NCBI GenBank assembly: GCA_003542575.1 | Contig: DPKJ01000009.1 | Span: 29,932 to 62,441, forward strand | From: Rikenellaceae bacterium | GTDB lineage: Bacteria > Bacteroidota > Bacteroidia > Bacteroidales > UBA932 | Length of the DNA: 32,510 bases | Direction: 5' to 3' | Shown: positions 7,656-14,699 of the stretch, one piece after another | Layout: every line of letters starts with the position of its first letter | Numbering within the stretch: the first letter of the stretch is position 1 | Position numbers and translations under genes: made by a program | The notes under the pieces: model-generated | Seen by the model: only the letters and a program-made list of their open reading frames with translations | Databases searched by the model: none | Told to the model about the DNA's origin: nothing

Positions 7656-9200
7656 TTATTCTTCAATATCATCGTCATATTCTGGTTTAAATAATTGAAC
7701 TTCCGAGGGATTAATTACAACGTCAATGTCCTGAATTATTTGCTCGTCAATTATTGGTGTCTCGACAATTAATGTTTTTAGAGTATTGTTAAGCCAGTCG
7801 GAATTCCAGATTTGTATTGTTGGGTCATTAACCTTTTTGCAAAGGTCTTCATTGTAACTTCTTTGTCGATCAATTTTAATTGTTAAACGTTGAAGCCAAA
7901 TTTTTATATGCCCTGTGTTTGGAATTTTAGCAAACTTGTTCATTGTTGATTGTAAAATCCGATCTCTCTTTGTTGGGTCATTTAGTAAAGAAAGAAGCTT
8001 GCTTAAAATTGCAGAAGCAATAGGATACGTTCTTGGATTTTTATACATTATGTCCACAAGAATGCTAATCAAAACTTCAATATTGTTTAGTTCAGTCAAA
8101 CCTTTAATTCGATTGTAGAATTTACCTAACGCTTTACTTAAACTACCTGAATTGGGAAATTTGTCTGAAAGGTTATGAATTAAAAGCAAATGTTCTTGAA
8201 TACTTCTACTTCCATTTTTTTCTGCTATCCAATAAATTTTGTCTGACTTGATAGAGTCACGAATTAAATTATTTGAAACCAATGTTTTTTGTGCATTAAG
8301 TCTCATCCCGAGGTTTATTAAGATTTCCGTCAATATTTTGGTAATAAGTTCTGAGTCTTGAGGGTTGTTAGAAAATATACGGTAGTCGTCTCTGTAACGA
8401 ATTATATGATAGTCTTGAATGTTTGCTTGTTGAATTCTAATTGATAGTTCGGTGTCTGCATATCCTAAAACCATTTCTGCAATAAAATCCATTAAAACAC
8501 TGCCTTGTGGAATGCCATTCGTCTGTCCAAATGCCATATCACGAAGGTGTTTGTCAATAACATTTCCTAAATTCTCATTCGGGCCTCTATTTGCTTTTGC
8601 TACTGGTTTTGTATGAATAGCCCAGGGAATTGAGTGTGTATAAATTGAACCATAACAGTCAGTTATGTCTGTATGTAAAACATATTCGTACTCAAGTGCC
8701 AGTTCAATTGATTGTTGTTCAATTGTTTGCCACCATTGAGTTACAGTTGTGGCTTTGTCAGATTGTGTTCCGTCAGATTGTGTTCCGTCAGATTGCAAAG
8801 GAATACTGTAACATCTAATTTTGGGATTTGCTGCAAATTCTTCAAACCTAGTTAAAATTAAATTCCAGTTAGTTTCTTCGGTTAAGTTGTGAACAAGTGA
8901 AACGTACAATGCTGGATGAATTAATTGAAAAGGTCGCCAAGCAAATTTACCATCTTTGTTGTTTAGAAAGATATAATTTACATTTTCAAAGTCGCAAGGA
9001 TAAGTTGCCTTTTTCTGTCCTGCTGAATTTGTTTTCTTATTGTAAAAATAAGATAATCTATGTCCGTTTAGTTGTTCCGAAACTTTTTGTATTACATTTT
9101 GAAAAACAAAATACTGAGGCAAGTCAAAGTTGAAATAGCTTTCAGCCTTTAAAAGATATTGTCTTGCTTCTATATGATTAAGTTCTAAAATTCGTTTCAT
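7656..9200 (-). CDS. Reverse transcriptase of the Abi/DRT (unknown group) type
   Basis: A 514-aa RNA-dependent DNA polymerase. Motif A is TDITDCYGSIYTHSIPW (about 177-193, Asp178). Motif B is GIPQGSVL (229-236). The catalytic motif C is YRDD (269-272), followed by motif D, LGMRLNAQKT (297-306). An N-terminal region of about 170 aa and a helical C-terminal extension of about 200 aa surround it, as in defence-associated RTs (Abi and UG/DRT groups). There is no maturase or endonuclease domain as in group II introns, and no retron msr-msd structure was found next to it. Residues 137-148 contain an exact QSDGT duplication. It is a single-gene unit between attC-like sites 1 and 2. An antiphage role is inferred; the exact UG class was not assigned. 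Confidence 0.88.
   Translation of the reverse strand: MKRILELNHIEARQYLLKAESYFNFDLPQYFVFQNVIQKVSEQLNGHRLSYFYNKKTNSAGQKKATYPCDFENVNYIFLNNKDGKFAWRPFQLIHPALYVSLVHNLTEETNWNLILTRFEEFAANPKIRCYSIPLQSDGTQSDGTQSDKATTVTQWWQTIEQQSIELALEYEYVLHTDITDCYGSIYTHSIPWAIHTKPVAKANRGPNENLGNVIDKHLRDMAFGQTNGIPQGSVLMDFIAEMVLGYADTELSIRIQQANIQDYHIIRYRDDYRIFSNNPQDSELITKILTEILINLGMRLNAQKTLVSNNLIRDSIKSDKIYWIAEKNGSRSIQEHLLLIHNLSDKFPNSGSLSKALGKFYNRIKGLTELNNIEVLISILVDIMYKNPRTYPIASAILSKLLSLLNDPTKRDRILQSTMNKFAKIPNTGHIKIWLQRLTIKIDRQRSYNEDLCKKVNDPTIQIWNSDWLNNTLKTLIVETPIIDEQIIQDIDVVINPSEVQLFKPEYDDDIEE
8758..8796 (-). repeat. 15-bp in-frame tandem repeat within the RT gene
   Basis: GATTGTGTTCCGTCA occurs twice in tandem (8761-8775, 8776-8790), flanked by partial copies. 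It encodes repeated QSDGT residues just before motif A. Slippage would add or remove five residues without a frameshift. Confidence 0.8.
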
Positions 9201-9244
9201 TAATTGTCAATATTTATTGTCTGTGGGGTCTGCTTTTAGCCTGA

Positions 9245-9376
9245 CCGCTAACTGTATCGTATATATAAAGAGCAGGATTGCGGGTTTCAAAACTATTCAC
9301 CGAGATAAAAGCTGATGCGTGATAGACAGCTTAAATTAAACACATCGCCTTCATTCTATACATGCGATGTTAGCGG
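9245..9376 (-). repeat. attC-like imperfect palindrome, site 2 (follows the CBS-HEPN gene)
   Basis: CCGCTAAC (9245-9252) and GTTAGCGG (9369-9376) are exact inverted complements. They continue inward as imperfect arms (to 9265 and from 9357). The shared core GGATTGCGGG is at 9275-9284. The box ends three bases before the stop codon of the CBS-HEPN gene. Box sequence and spacing follow the AAC...GTT layout of integron attC sites, read on the - strand. Confidence 0.65.
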
Positions 9377-9379
9377 CTG

Positions 9380-10360
9380 TTATTTTACATATTCAATTAT
9401 GGTCATTAATAATCCTGCCATTTTGGTTAAATCAACACGCTGGCTTTCTGTAATACCTTCGGGATTAAAGTGCATAATGTCATTTCTTATATTTCTGACT
9501 TTCTCAAGTTGCTTAATAAAGTGACTTCTATCTAATGATAAATTCAATTTTTCCCAGTGCTCAGGTTTTTCAATTATTCTAATATAATCCCCAAAAGTTA
9601 AGTCATCAATATGTTCTAATTTCCTTTCTTGGTCTCCGTTTTTACAAAAATCAATTAATTCATCCAATAAAAATTTACCATCAAGTACCTGCCTGATATG
9701 ATTTTCAATTTGTTCTAATAATAGAAATGGCTCAGTTATTGTTACGAATTGCTCACTTATATCTGCTATAGTAACAATTCCACTAATTGTCTTATCTGAT
9801 TTTTGAATAACAGCAAACTCTTTGTCAATGATTATCTTAATTGCTTCTAAAAGTGGCTTCTCATAATCTATAACTGCAATATCTTTCGAATAATAATCAG
9901 AAATTTTATCTGATTGAACTCCATTACTTATCTTACTACCAATTGTTCCCCAGCTAATAAATCCTACTAATGTCTTGGGACTACTAATTACTGGTAATTG
10001 AGAATAATTATGAAGCATCATTAAAGTTGTAGCCTCAACTAATTCTGCATCCCGTGTTACTGTAATAGGTTCTTTGTTAGCTGCTGAAAGAATTTTAATT
10101 CTCTGAATTGGGTCAGCTCCACTTTTACTTTTTGCTCTTTTTTTATGGCGTAACACAATTTCTCCGTCAATCCACGCATTCATATAATCAGGGAATGTTT
10201 CAAGCTGATTATCTTGTAAATATTTGTTTATGTATGCTCGATTTCCAGATGTTCTTTTCTCACAACCAAAAGCATTTATTAATTCTCTTGGCGTAATTTT
10301 AAATTCTTTATCATTGTCCTTTATCTCTTGAACTTTTGATTGTAAATCTATGCATATCAT
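9380..10360 (-). CDS. CBS-pair protein with C-terminal HEPN RNase-like domain
   Basis: A 326-aa soluble protein. Residues 1-90 are a Lys-rich N-terminal part with a possible DNA- or RNA-binding helical fold. Two CBS motifs follow (about 95-145 and 155-205), a module that typically binds adenosyl ligands. The C-terminal helical domain (about 212-326) carries RNIRNDIMHF, which contains the R-x4-H motif (Arg292, His297) of HEPN ribonucleases. This suggests a ligand-gated RNase toxin or effector. HEPN catalysis often needs dimer formation, which CBS pairs could provide. It is alone between attC-like sites 2 and 3, so no antitoxin partner is visible. Domain assignments come from motifs only; the HEPN call is less sure than the CBS call. 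Confidence 0.72.
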   Translation of the reverse strand: MICIDLQSKVQEIKDNDKEFKITPRELINAFGCEKRTSGNRAYINKYLQDNQLETFPDYMNAWIDGEIVLRHKKRAKSKSGADPIQRIKILSAANKEPITVTRDAELVEATTLMMLHNYSQLPVISSPKTLVGFISWGTIGSKISNGVQSDKISDYYSKDIAVIDYEKPLLEAIKIIIDKEFAVIQKSDKTISGIVTIADISEQFVTITEPFLLLEQIENHIRQVLDGKFLLDELIDFCKNGDQERKLEHIDDLTFGDYIRIIEKPEHWEKLNLSLDRSHFIKQLEKVRNIRNDIMHFNPEGITESQRVDLTKMAGLLMTIIEYVK

Positions 10361-10415
10361 AGCTTTATATTTATGTTAATTTATTAATCATTATTTATGC
10401 GTTTCGTATAGTAGC

Positions 10416-10547
10416 CTCTAATGGACTGAACTATATGCAGTTGTCGACTGCGGGTTGCTTTCCTGTCAAACCGCACCGCCGTAGTTGTGGGCTACGCGGC
10501 TTTTTGTCGGCACAGAAACGGCAATTGACATATAGTTTTTGTTATGG
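10416..10547 (-). repeat. attC-like imperfect palindrome, site 3 (follows the DUF2971 gene)
   Basis: The arms 10429-10446 and 10519-10537 form an imperfect inverted repeat. The right arm plus GTTATG (10522-10546) is identical over 25 bp to site 4, and the left arm AACTATATGCAGTTG is identical over 15 bp. The core variant is CGACTGCGGG at 10445-10454. An inner hairpin pairs GCCGTAG with CTACGCGGC. The outer GTTATGG (10541-10547) precedes the DUF2971 stop by 17 bp. The far box reads CTAAT instead of a TAAC form, so it may be inactive. Confidence 0.62.
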
Positions 10548-10564
10548 GGTGTAATTTATTATAT

Positions 10565-11632
10565 CTAAATTTCAACACTGTTTAATTTGAACTCTTTCTC
10601 GTCATCTGCAATCTCCATTTTAAAAATTCTTAATCCCTTTTTTCTTGCAATAGAGGTTAACTTCATCTCGTTTTCTTTTGATACTTCTGCACCTAAAAAT
10701 ATTTCTAAAGGCGGAATACGGGCGATGCAAGCATAATCAGGTTTTTTATTATTTATTTCATTATCCATCAGTTTTATAATTCTCCATTCGCGTTCATATG
10801 ACCAATCTAATGATTTAAATAATAGCCACTTGTAATAAAAAAATTTATCATAAAAAGGATCATTGAAAGTTATTCCTCTTAATCTATAAATGTCCAACAT
10901 AAAGTGATACTCTAAATATTTCGTAGCATCATAACGATTTTCAGAATAAATTACTGGGAATAATTTTTGGTCAACAAATAAACTAGCTTTTATATCTCCA
11001 TTGCCAATGTCTACAGAATAGAGCTCTTGAAAGTTATAATTTAATACAAATCCTTTATGGTTGTCAGCATAATGAGACCACATTAAAGTTGATTCAACAG
11101 ATTCGCTAAAGCACCCTACAAGAGCGGACTCTTTTATACTTTCTTTACATAGCTTTGTTATTAAATCAATTCGATGAGAATAAAAATTCTTATTCAATTC
11201 AATCTCATAATCAGTTAACTCTATTGGCTTACCATCTTTGGTTGCGGTCTTAATAAACTGTTCAACGAATTCTATACCGCATTTATCAATCATATCAGCT
11301 TTATAATCAGCCTGTTGTAATAGGTTTTTTGTGTGTGTATAGCTTTTGCTTTTGCTCATTCCATTGACAAACAAATCTAATATCTCTTTTTTGTTTATAT
11401 ATAAATATGAATCGTGGGGGTCATTAAACATCGTAGGTTTTGATAACCAAATCTCATCTTTTTCAAATGCTTTAATATGATAATCCGAGCAAGTTCTATA
11501 TCTAAATAATTCTTGGGGGGTCTGATTATGACAATAAGCATGTAATTCAGATACAATTTTAGTTTCATCTTGAGGTTTCATGCCTTCAGGAATTACTAAT
11601 TCCATTATATATTTTTCAAAATCTTTGTTCAT
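10565..11632 (-). CDS. DUF2971 domain protein
   Basis: A 355-aa cytoplasmic protein of the DUF2971 family. The family's signature segments are visible: LFRYR (42-46) followed by IWLSKPTMFNDPHD (about 61-74), and later ALVGCFSESVESTLMWSHYADNHKGFVLNY in the middle. The biochemical role of DUF2971 is not established to my knowledge; members turn up in accessory and defence-type gene neighbourhoods. Length is near usual for the family. It is a stand-alone gene between a collapsed site upstream (11685-11701) and attC-like site 3 downstream. Start is ATG, with no alternative preferred. Confidence is high for the family and low for the role. Confidence 0.82.
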   Translation of the reverse strand: MNKDFEKYIMELVIPEGMKPQDETKIVSELHAYCHNQTPQELFRYRTCSDYHIKAFEKDEIWLSKPTMFNDPHDSYLYINKKEILDLFVNGMSKSKSYTHTKNLLQQADYKADMIDKCGIEFVEQFIKTATKDGKPIELTDYEIELNKNFYSHRIDLITKLCKESIKESALVGCFSESVESTLMWSHYADNHKGFVLNYNFQELYSVDIGNGDIKASLFVDQKLFPVIYSENRYDATKYLEYHFMLDIYRLRGITFNDPFYDKFFYYKWLLFKSLDWSYEREWRIIKLMDNEINNKKPDYACIARIPPLEIFLGAEVSKENEMKLTSIARKKGLRIFKMEIADDEKEFKLNSVEI

Positions 11633-11684
11633 TTTTTATTATACCCTTTATCGGTCCCGCGGTAAAAATCCCGTTTAAATAGGA

Positions 11685-11701
11685 TCTAATGTGTGTTATA
11701 G
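11685..11701 (-). repeat. Candidate collapsed attC-like site (outer boxes only)
   Basis: TCTAATG (11685-11691), like the far box of site 3, sits next to GTTATAG (11695-11701), like the stop-proximal boxes, with nothing between. GTTATAG is seven bases from the stop of the small hydrophobic protein. The palindromic interior present at sites 1-4 is missing. Confidence 0.35.
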
Positions 11702-11708
11702 AGCGTTT

Positions 11709-12167
11709 TTATTCATCCCTTTTAATAATCACAGGTGGATCAGTATTAAATCCAGTACAATATGCTTTGATTCCCATTTTTCCGACTGCAGATAAAAGAA
11801 TTGCTACAGCAGGTGCCAATAATGCAGCTGCGAAACCAAGTGTTGCACCAATAGCAGCAGAGATAACTGAAACATAAATTGTATTAATGACCTTTGATTC
11901 AGAATTGAGTTGAATTCTATAACTATCATAGTCTGGATGCCCACAAATAAATTTTTTAAACTCAGTTTTAAAGTTATCAAAAAATGGCTGTGTAGATTGA
12001 TGGATACCACCAAATTGAGCTATATTAGATGGGCCATTAGCTGAAATCCAAATCTCAGCGGCTTTATCTTCACCATGTATATTTATCAATGTTTTAATAC
12101 TATTTATTTGATATGGCTTCAATACTGATAGCCATTCATCCAACGAGATTTCTTCAAGATTGCTCAT
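11709..12167 (-). CDS. Small protein with C-terminal Gly/Ala-rich hydrophobic segment, partner of the protease
   Basis: A 152-aa protein of no family I recognise. Residues 1-90 are mostly polar and probably helical. Residues about 95-137 form one or two hydrophobic helices rich in Ala and Gly (VSVISAAIGATLGFAAALL and following), then a short polar tail with DPPVIIKRDE. There is no signal peptide. Its ATG overlaps the TGA of the trypsin-like protease gene (ATGA, 12164-12167), so the two are translated together. By analogy with protease-activated pore formers it could be a membrane-inserting effector cleaved by the protease, but this is inference. It could also be a membrane anchor or an immunity partner for the protease. 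Confidence 0.78.
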   Translation of the reverse strand: MSNLEEISLDEWLSVLKPYQINSIKTLINIHGEDKAAEIWISANGPSNIAQFGGIHQSTQPFFDNFKTEFKKFICGHPDYDSYRIQLNSESKVINTIYVSVISAAIGATLGFAAALLAPAVAILLSAVGKMGIKAYCTGFNTDPPVIIKRDE

Positions 12168-12808
12168 AACATTTCATTTATATATTCTGCGGAAATACAT
12201 TGAGTTGTTTGATTCAATTCATTTGGATTTATCCCGGCGATTATAACACCACTTTGACTTGCATATGCACCTAATAATACACCAACAATTTTATTTATTC
12301 TTGGAGAAAAAATCAGTGAACCTGATTGTCCAGGTCTAGCTTGTGTATTTATTACAGCATGTTTAGATTTGATTCCTTGTGACTCAAGCAAAATCTTTGC
12401 ACCAATTTCTGTTTCTTGGAACGTAAGTACTCTTCGACCTTCTACACAATGAGGAAATCCGAATATTCCAATTTTTTCTCCTACATTGATTTCGTCAAAA
12501 GAACCTAAAGTTGGTAATACACCCTCAAATCTTATATCTGCTTTTACAATGCATAAATCTTTTAATGGATCAATATCTATTACACTAATTGCTATTGGAT
12601 GACATCGGTTATCCGCTGTATCCTGATATTGATTAATATCAGCAATATGTGGGGCAAGCATAACAAGTCTTGCGTTATCAATACCAACTACATGCTTTGT
12701 TGTAACAATCTTACCATCATTCGAGATTAAAAATCCCGTTCCAAGCATTTGCACACCATCGGGATTTACTCTGCCAATAGTCACTACAATCTGAGTAAAT
12801 AAATTCAT
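12164..12808 (-). CDS. Cytosolic trypsin-like (S1/HtrA-fold) serine protease
   Basis: A 214-aa single-domain serine protease with the trypsin triad: His39 in TTKHVVG, Asp84 in DPLKDLCIVKAD, and Ser162 in RPGQSGSLIF. The usual GxSGG is GQSGS here. There is no signal peptide, PDZ domain or membrane segment, so unlike HtrA/DegP it should stay in the cytosol. It overlaps the downstream hydrophobic-segment gene by 4 bp. Stand-alone cytosolic trypsin-like domains are known as components of bacterial conflict systems. The trigger and substrate are not visible; the overlapping neighbour is the natural candidate substrate. The pair forms one unit between attC-like site 4 and the collapsed site. Confidence 0.85.
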   Translation of the reverse strand: MNLFTQIVVTIGRVNPDGVQMLGTGFLISNDGKIVTTKHVVGIDNARLVMLAPHIADINQYQDTADNRCHPIAISVIDIDPLKDLCIVKADIRFEGVLPTLGSFDEINVGEKIGIFGFPHCVEGRRVLTFQETEIGAKILLESQGIKSKHAVINTQARPGQSGSLIFSPRINKIVGVLLGAYASQSGVIIAGINPNELNQTTQCISAEYINEML

Positions 12809-12873
12809 TGTTTTGTAATTTAAGAGTTTAAGATTAAAAAATGGATAGTTTGAGATATGCGTTCTAAAATGCC

Positions 12874-13005
12874 CTATAACGGACGGAACTATATGCAGTT
12901 GGGGATTGCGGGCTTCGTTCCCGTCTAACCCCGATGTCGTTGTTGCGGGCTGCGGACTTTATTGTCCGCACCGAAACCCCAATTGACATATAGTTTTTGT
13001 TATGC
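12874..13005 (-). repeat. attC-like imperfect palindrome, site 4 (follows the two-TM protein gene)
   Basis: CTATAAC (12874-12880) and GTTATGC (12999-13005) are the outer boxes. The arms 12887-12905 and 12977-12995 pair imperfectly with extra unpaired bases. The core GGATTGCGGG is at 12903-12912. An inner perfect hairpin GCGGAC/GTCCGC closes around 12951-12968. GTTATGC lies four bases from the stop codon of the gene it follows. This is the best match to the attC layout in the window. Confidence 0.68.
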
Positions 13006-13009
13006 ACAG

Positions 13010-13921
13010 TTATTTATTTAATAGCTCTTTATAAAAATCACTTTCATTTGAAATCGAAATTTTGCCACCATTATAAAGATCAATCAAATTATTCTCACCT
13101 ATATTAATGGTAGGTATTTCCTCTTTGTATTTCTTATTTGATGTTGTGTGATAATTCAGTTCTATTGTATATTCACCAATGCCCAATTCGTCAATATTTG
13201 CTTTTTTGTCTTTATCAACAAGATTCCATTTAATGCAAAATAGATGTAATTCTTTATCTGAATTCTCTGTTAATAAAAACGGATGAAATGGTTTGTCAAA
13301 CACTTCTGATGTTTTTTTGAAATTATTTGTAAATACCTTTTGGCTATTAACGAAAAACATCGGCTTATATAAGAAAATTCGATCATTCCCTTTTAGAATA
13401 AAGTACAATTCGTCTACAATTACTGGATTAGGAGTCTTATTAATAAATGAAAGACTAAATACAATTGGGATAGAACATGGACTTTTACCAATAAAATTCT
13501 TCACAACTTCAATTGGGGTTTCATAATTGAACGAGTTTCCCTTCATTTTTTCAAAAAATGCATTCTTCTCGAAATCGTCTATATTGATGCCACTTGACAA
13601 TAATTGTCCATTAATAATATTGGCTTGTAGACTAATCTTATTCTTTAAATCGAAGTATAAGCATTCTGATATGAGAGTGCTTTTATTTTCTTCTGGAAGG
13701 TTGAAAAGAGTTGTGGCTGTATGATATACTTCAATCTCAACGGGTAAGCTTCTTGATAAGAGAGTAAAAAGACCAATTGCAAGAGAAATTATCACTGCTG
13801 TCAAGGATAATACATCCTGTCTACTTATCCTACCATATTTCCATAACATATAGAAAACAAGAAAGAAAATAATAATAGCAACTAATAATAATATTAAATG
13901 GTATGTCATTTTATGATTCAT
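13010..13921 (-). CDS. Unrecognised inner-membrane protein with two N-terminal TM helices
   Basis: A 303-aa protein. TM1 is at about 6-27 (YHLILLLVAIIIFFLVFYML) and TM2 at about 38-56 (SLTAVIISLAIGLFTLLS), joined by a short basic loop (KYGRISRQ). The remaining 245 residues are polar with many alternating hydrophobic positions, suggesting a beta-rich domain on the same side as the N-terminus. I recognise no family. Two-TM sensor or anchor modules followed by a soluble domain are common in defence effectors, but no catalytic motif is visible. It is the first gene of the attC-like array in the direction of transcription, with a boundary box GTTATGC (- strand) at 13983-13989. An ATG four codons inside is an alternative start. 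Confidence 0.65.
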   Translation of the reverse strand: MNHKMTYHLILLLVAIIIFFLVFYMLWKYGRISRQDVLSLTAVIISLAIGLFTLLSRSLPVEIEVYHTATTLFNLPEENKSTLISECLYFDLKNKISLQANIINGQLLSSGINIDDFEKNAFFEKMKGNSFNYETPIEVVKNFIGKSPCSIPIVFSLSFINKTPNPVIVDELYFILKGNDRIFLYKPMFFVNSQKVFTNNFKKTSEVFDKPFHPFLLTENSDKELHLFCIKWNLVDKDKKANIDELGIGEYTIELNYHTTSNKKYKEEIPTINIGENNLIDLYNGGKISISNESDFYKELLNK

Positions 13922-13982
13922 TTGAGATTATGTTGTTATAAAATGATTAATGTATGATTCGCGATTTCGCACTCATAATTGT

Positions 13983-13989
13983 GCATAAC
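13983..13989 (-). repeat. Possible boundary box at the 5' end of the cassette-like array
   Basis: GCATAAC on the + strand (GTTATGC on the - strand) lies 62 bp before the first array gene. That matches the distance (45-72 bp) of the equivalent box from the gene start at sites 2-4. No matching palindrome arm is present on its far side. Confidence 0.3.
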
Positions 13990-13993
13990 GTGT

Positions 13994-14016
13994 TTGTTTA
14001 TTCACTAAAAGGGCAT
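13994..14016. repeat. Short repeat E (TTCACTAAAAG motif), copy 1
   Basis: TTGTTTAT then TCACTAAAAG then GCAT, near-identical to 16381-16404 except for a three-base insertion and one substitution. It lies about 73 bp upstream of a - strand gene start, similar to copy 2. Confidence 0.5.
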
Positions 14017-14149
14017 AAACCCTCCATTTCCAGTGTATATCCATTCCTTGTGTACTACTTATTTTCCACAAAACCCACAGCTCTCTCCTCCTACGTAAAG
14101 AAAGACACCCTTGAATTCCAGTAATTAAGGTATTTCCCTCATTAATTAA
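14017..14149. other. Intergenic region between DUF4190 gene and repeat E, no gene seen
   Basis: Low-complexity AT-rich sequence with no ORF or clear hairpin. It separates the cassette-like array from the genes framed by the larger duplicated repeat. Confidence 0.4.
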
Positions 14150-14455
14150 TCAACCCAGCAACGCTGCCCCACCTAAAATTGCTCCAAATACTGCAACAAG
14201 CAGAATAAGGCCGAGGAGGGAGATAATAAGGCCGGCGATGGCGAGCCCTTTGGGGTTGCGGGTGATGCCTACGATTGAGAGGATGAGGCCTAAAAGCCAG
14301 ATTATCCAGCCGAGTACGGGTACCCAGCCGAAGATGAGGGCGCAGATTGCAAGCACAAAGCCGGCGGTTCCTACGCCGTTACTCTCTTCTGTCTGCTGGT
14401 TAATAATGATTGTTTGACCCGGTTGTGGGTTGTGGGTTTGAGATTCGTCGTTCAT
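14150..14455 (-). CDS. DUF4190-type small membrane protein
   Basis: A 101-aa protein. The N-terminal 28 residues are Gln/Asn/Thr-rich and disordered, ending TEESNGVGTAGFVLAICALI. Two TM helices follow (about 29-60 and 70-98). The linking GITRNPKGLAIAGLIISLLG segment is the DUF4190 signature. These small proteins are common in Bacteroidota and have no known enzymatic role. GC content is visibly higher than in the surrounding accessory genes, so it probably belongs to the host rather than to the array cargo. Repeat F begins six bases upstream of its start. Confidence 0.85.
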   Translation of the reverse strand: MNDESQTHNPQPGQTIIINQQTEESNGVGTAGFVLAICALIFGWVPVLGWIIWLLGLILSIVGITRNPKGLAIAGLIISLLGLILLVAVFGAILGGAALLG

Positions 14456-14461
14456 TTTAGG

Positions 14462-14680
14462 TGAAGTTAGGTTTAGGGGGAAACTATATGCTGTTATCTG
14501 TTTTGAAGTTTAGTTCAAATCCGTAAAATTTTTGCTGTAATCTCGCTGAAAGCGGCATCTAGTGTAGAATTGCTGAAATATGCCGTAAACCTATCATGCA
14601 CAAAGCGATGTGAATTTAGAATAAAAAAGAATACACTCCAAATTTATTTTTATCTAAATAATTGGAGTGTTGGGAATTGG
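14462..14680 (-). repeat. Large intergenic repeat, copy F
   Basis: Aligns with 17281-17497 at roughly three-quarters identity by eye. Conserved blocks include TTAGTTCAAA, ATCTCGCTGAAA, CGGCATCT, CATGCACAAAGCG and GTTGGGAATTG. Both copies lie 3' of one - strand gene and 5' of the next. Confidence 0.7.
14622..14670 (-). terminator. Probable terminator after the PD-(D/E)XK gene
   Basis: ACACTCCAA (14633-14641) pairs perfectly with TTGGAGTGT (14662-14670) around a 20-base loop. On the - strand a T-rich tract follows. It starts 30 bp past the nuclease stop and lies within repeat F; the other repeat copy lacks this stem. Confidence 0.5.
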
Positions 14681-14699
14681 GATTATTATAAATTATTTA

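Noticed and set aside
7656..9379. Retron or group II intron
   Set aside because: No msr-msd inverted repeats, maturase or endonuclease domain; motifs fit Abi/DRT-type RTs better.
11689..11877. 62-aa + strand ORF
   Set aside because: Antisense to the coding sequence of the small hydrophobic protein; its Ala-rich look comes from the complementary codons.
11709..12167. Bacterial gasdermin
   Set aside because: Too short (152 aa) and without the beta-rich N-terminal fold; only the operon logic is similar.
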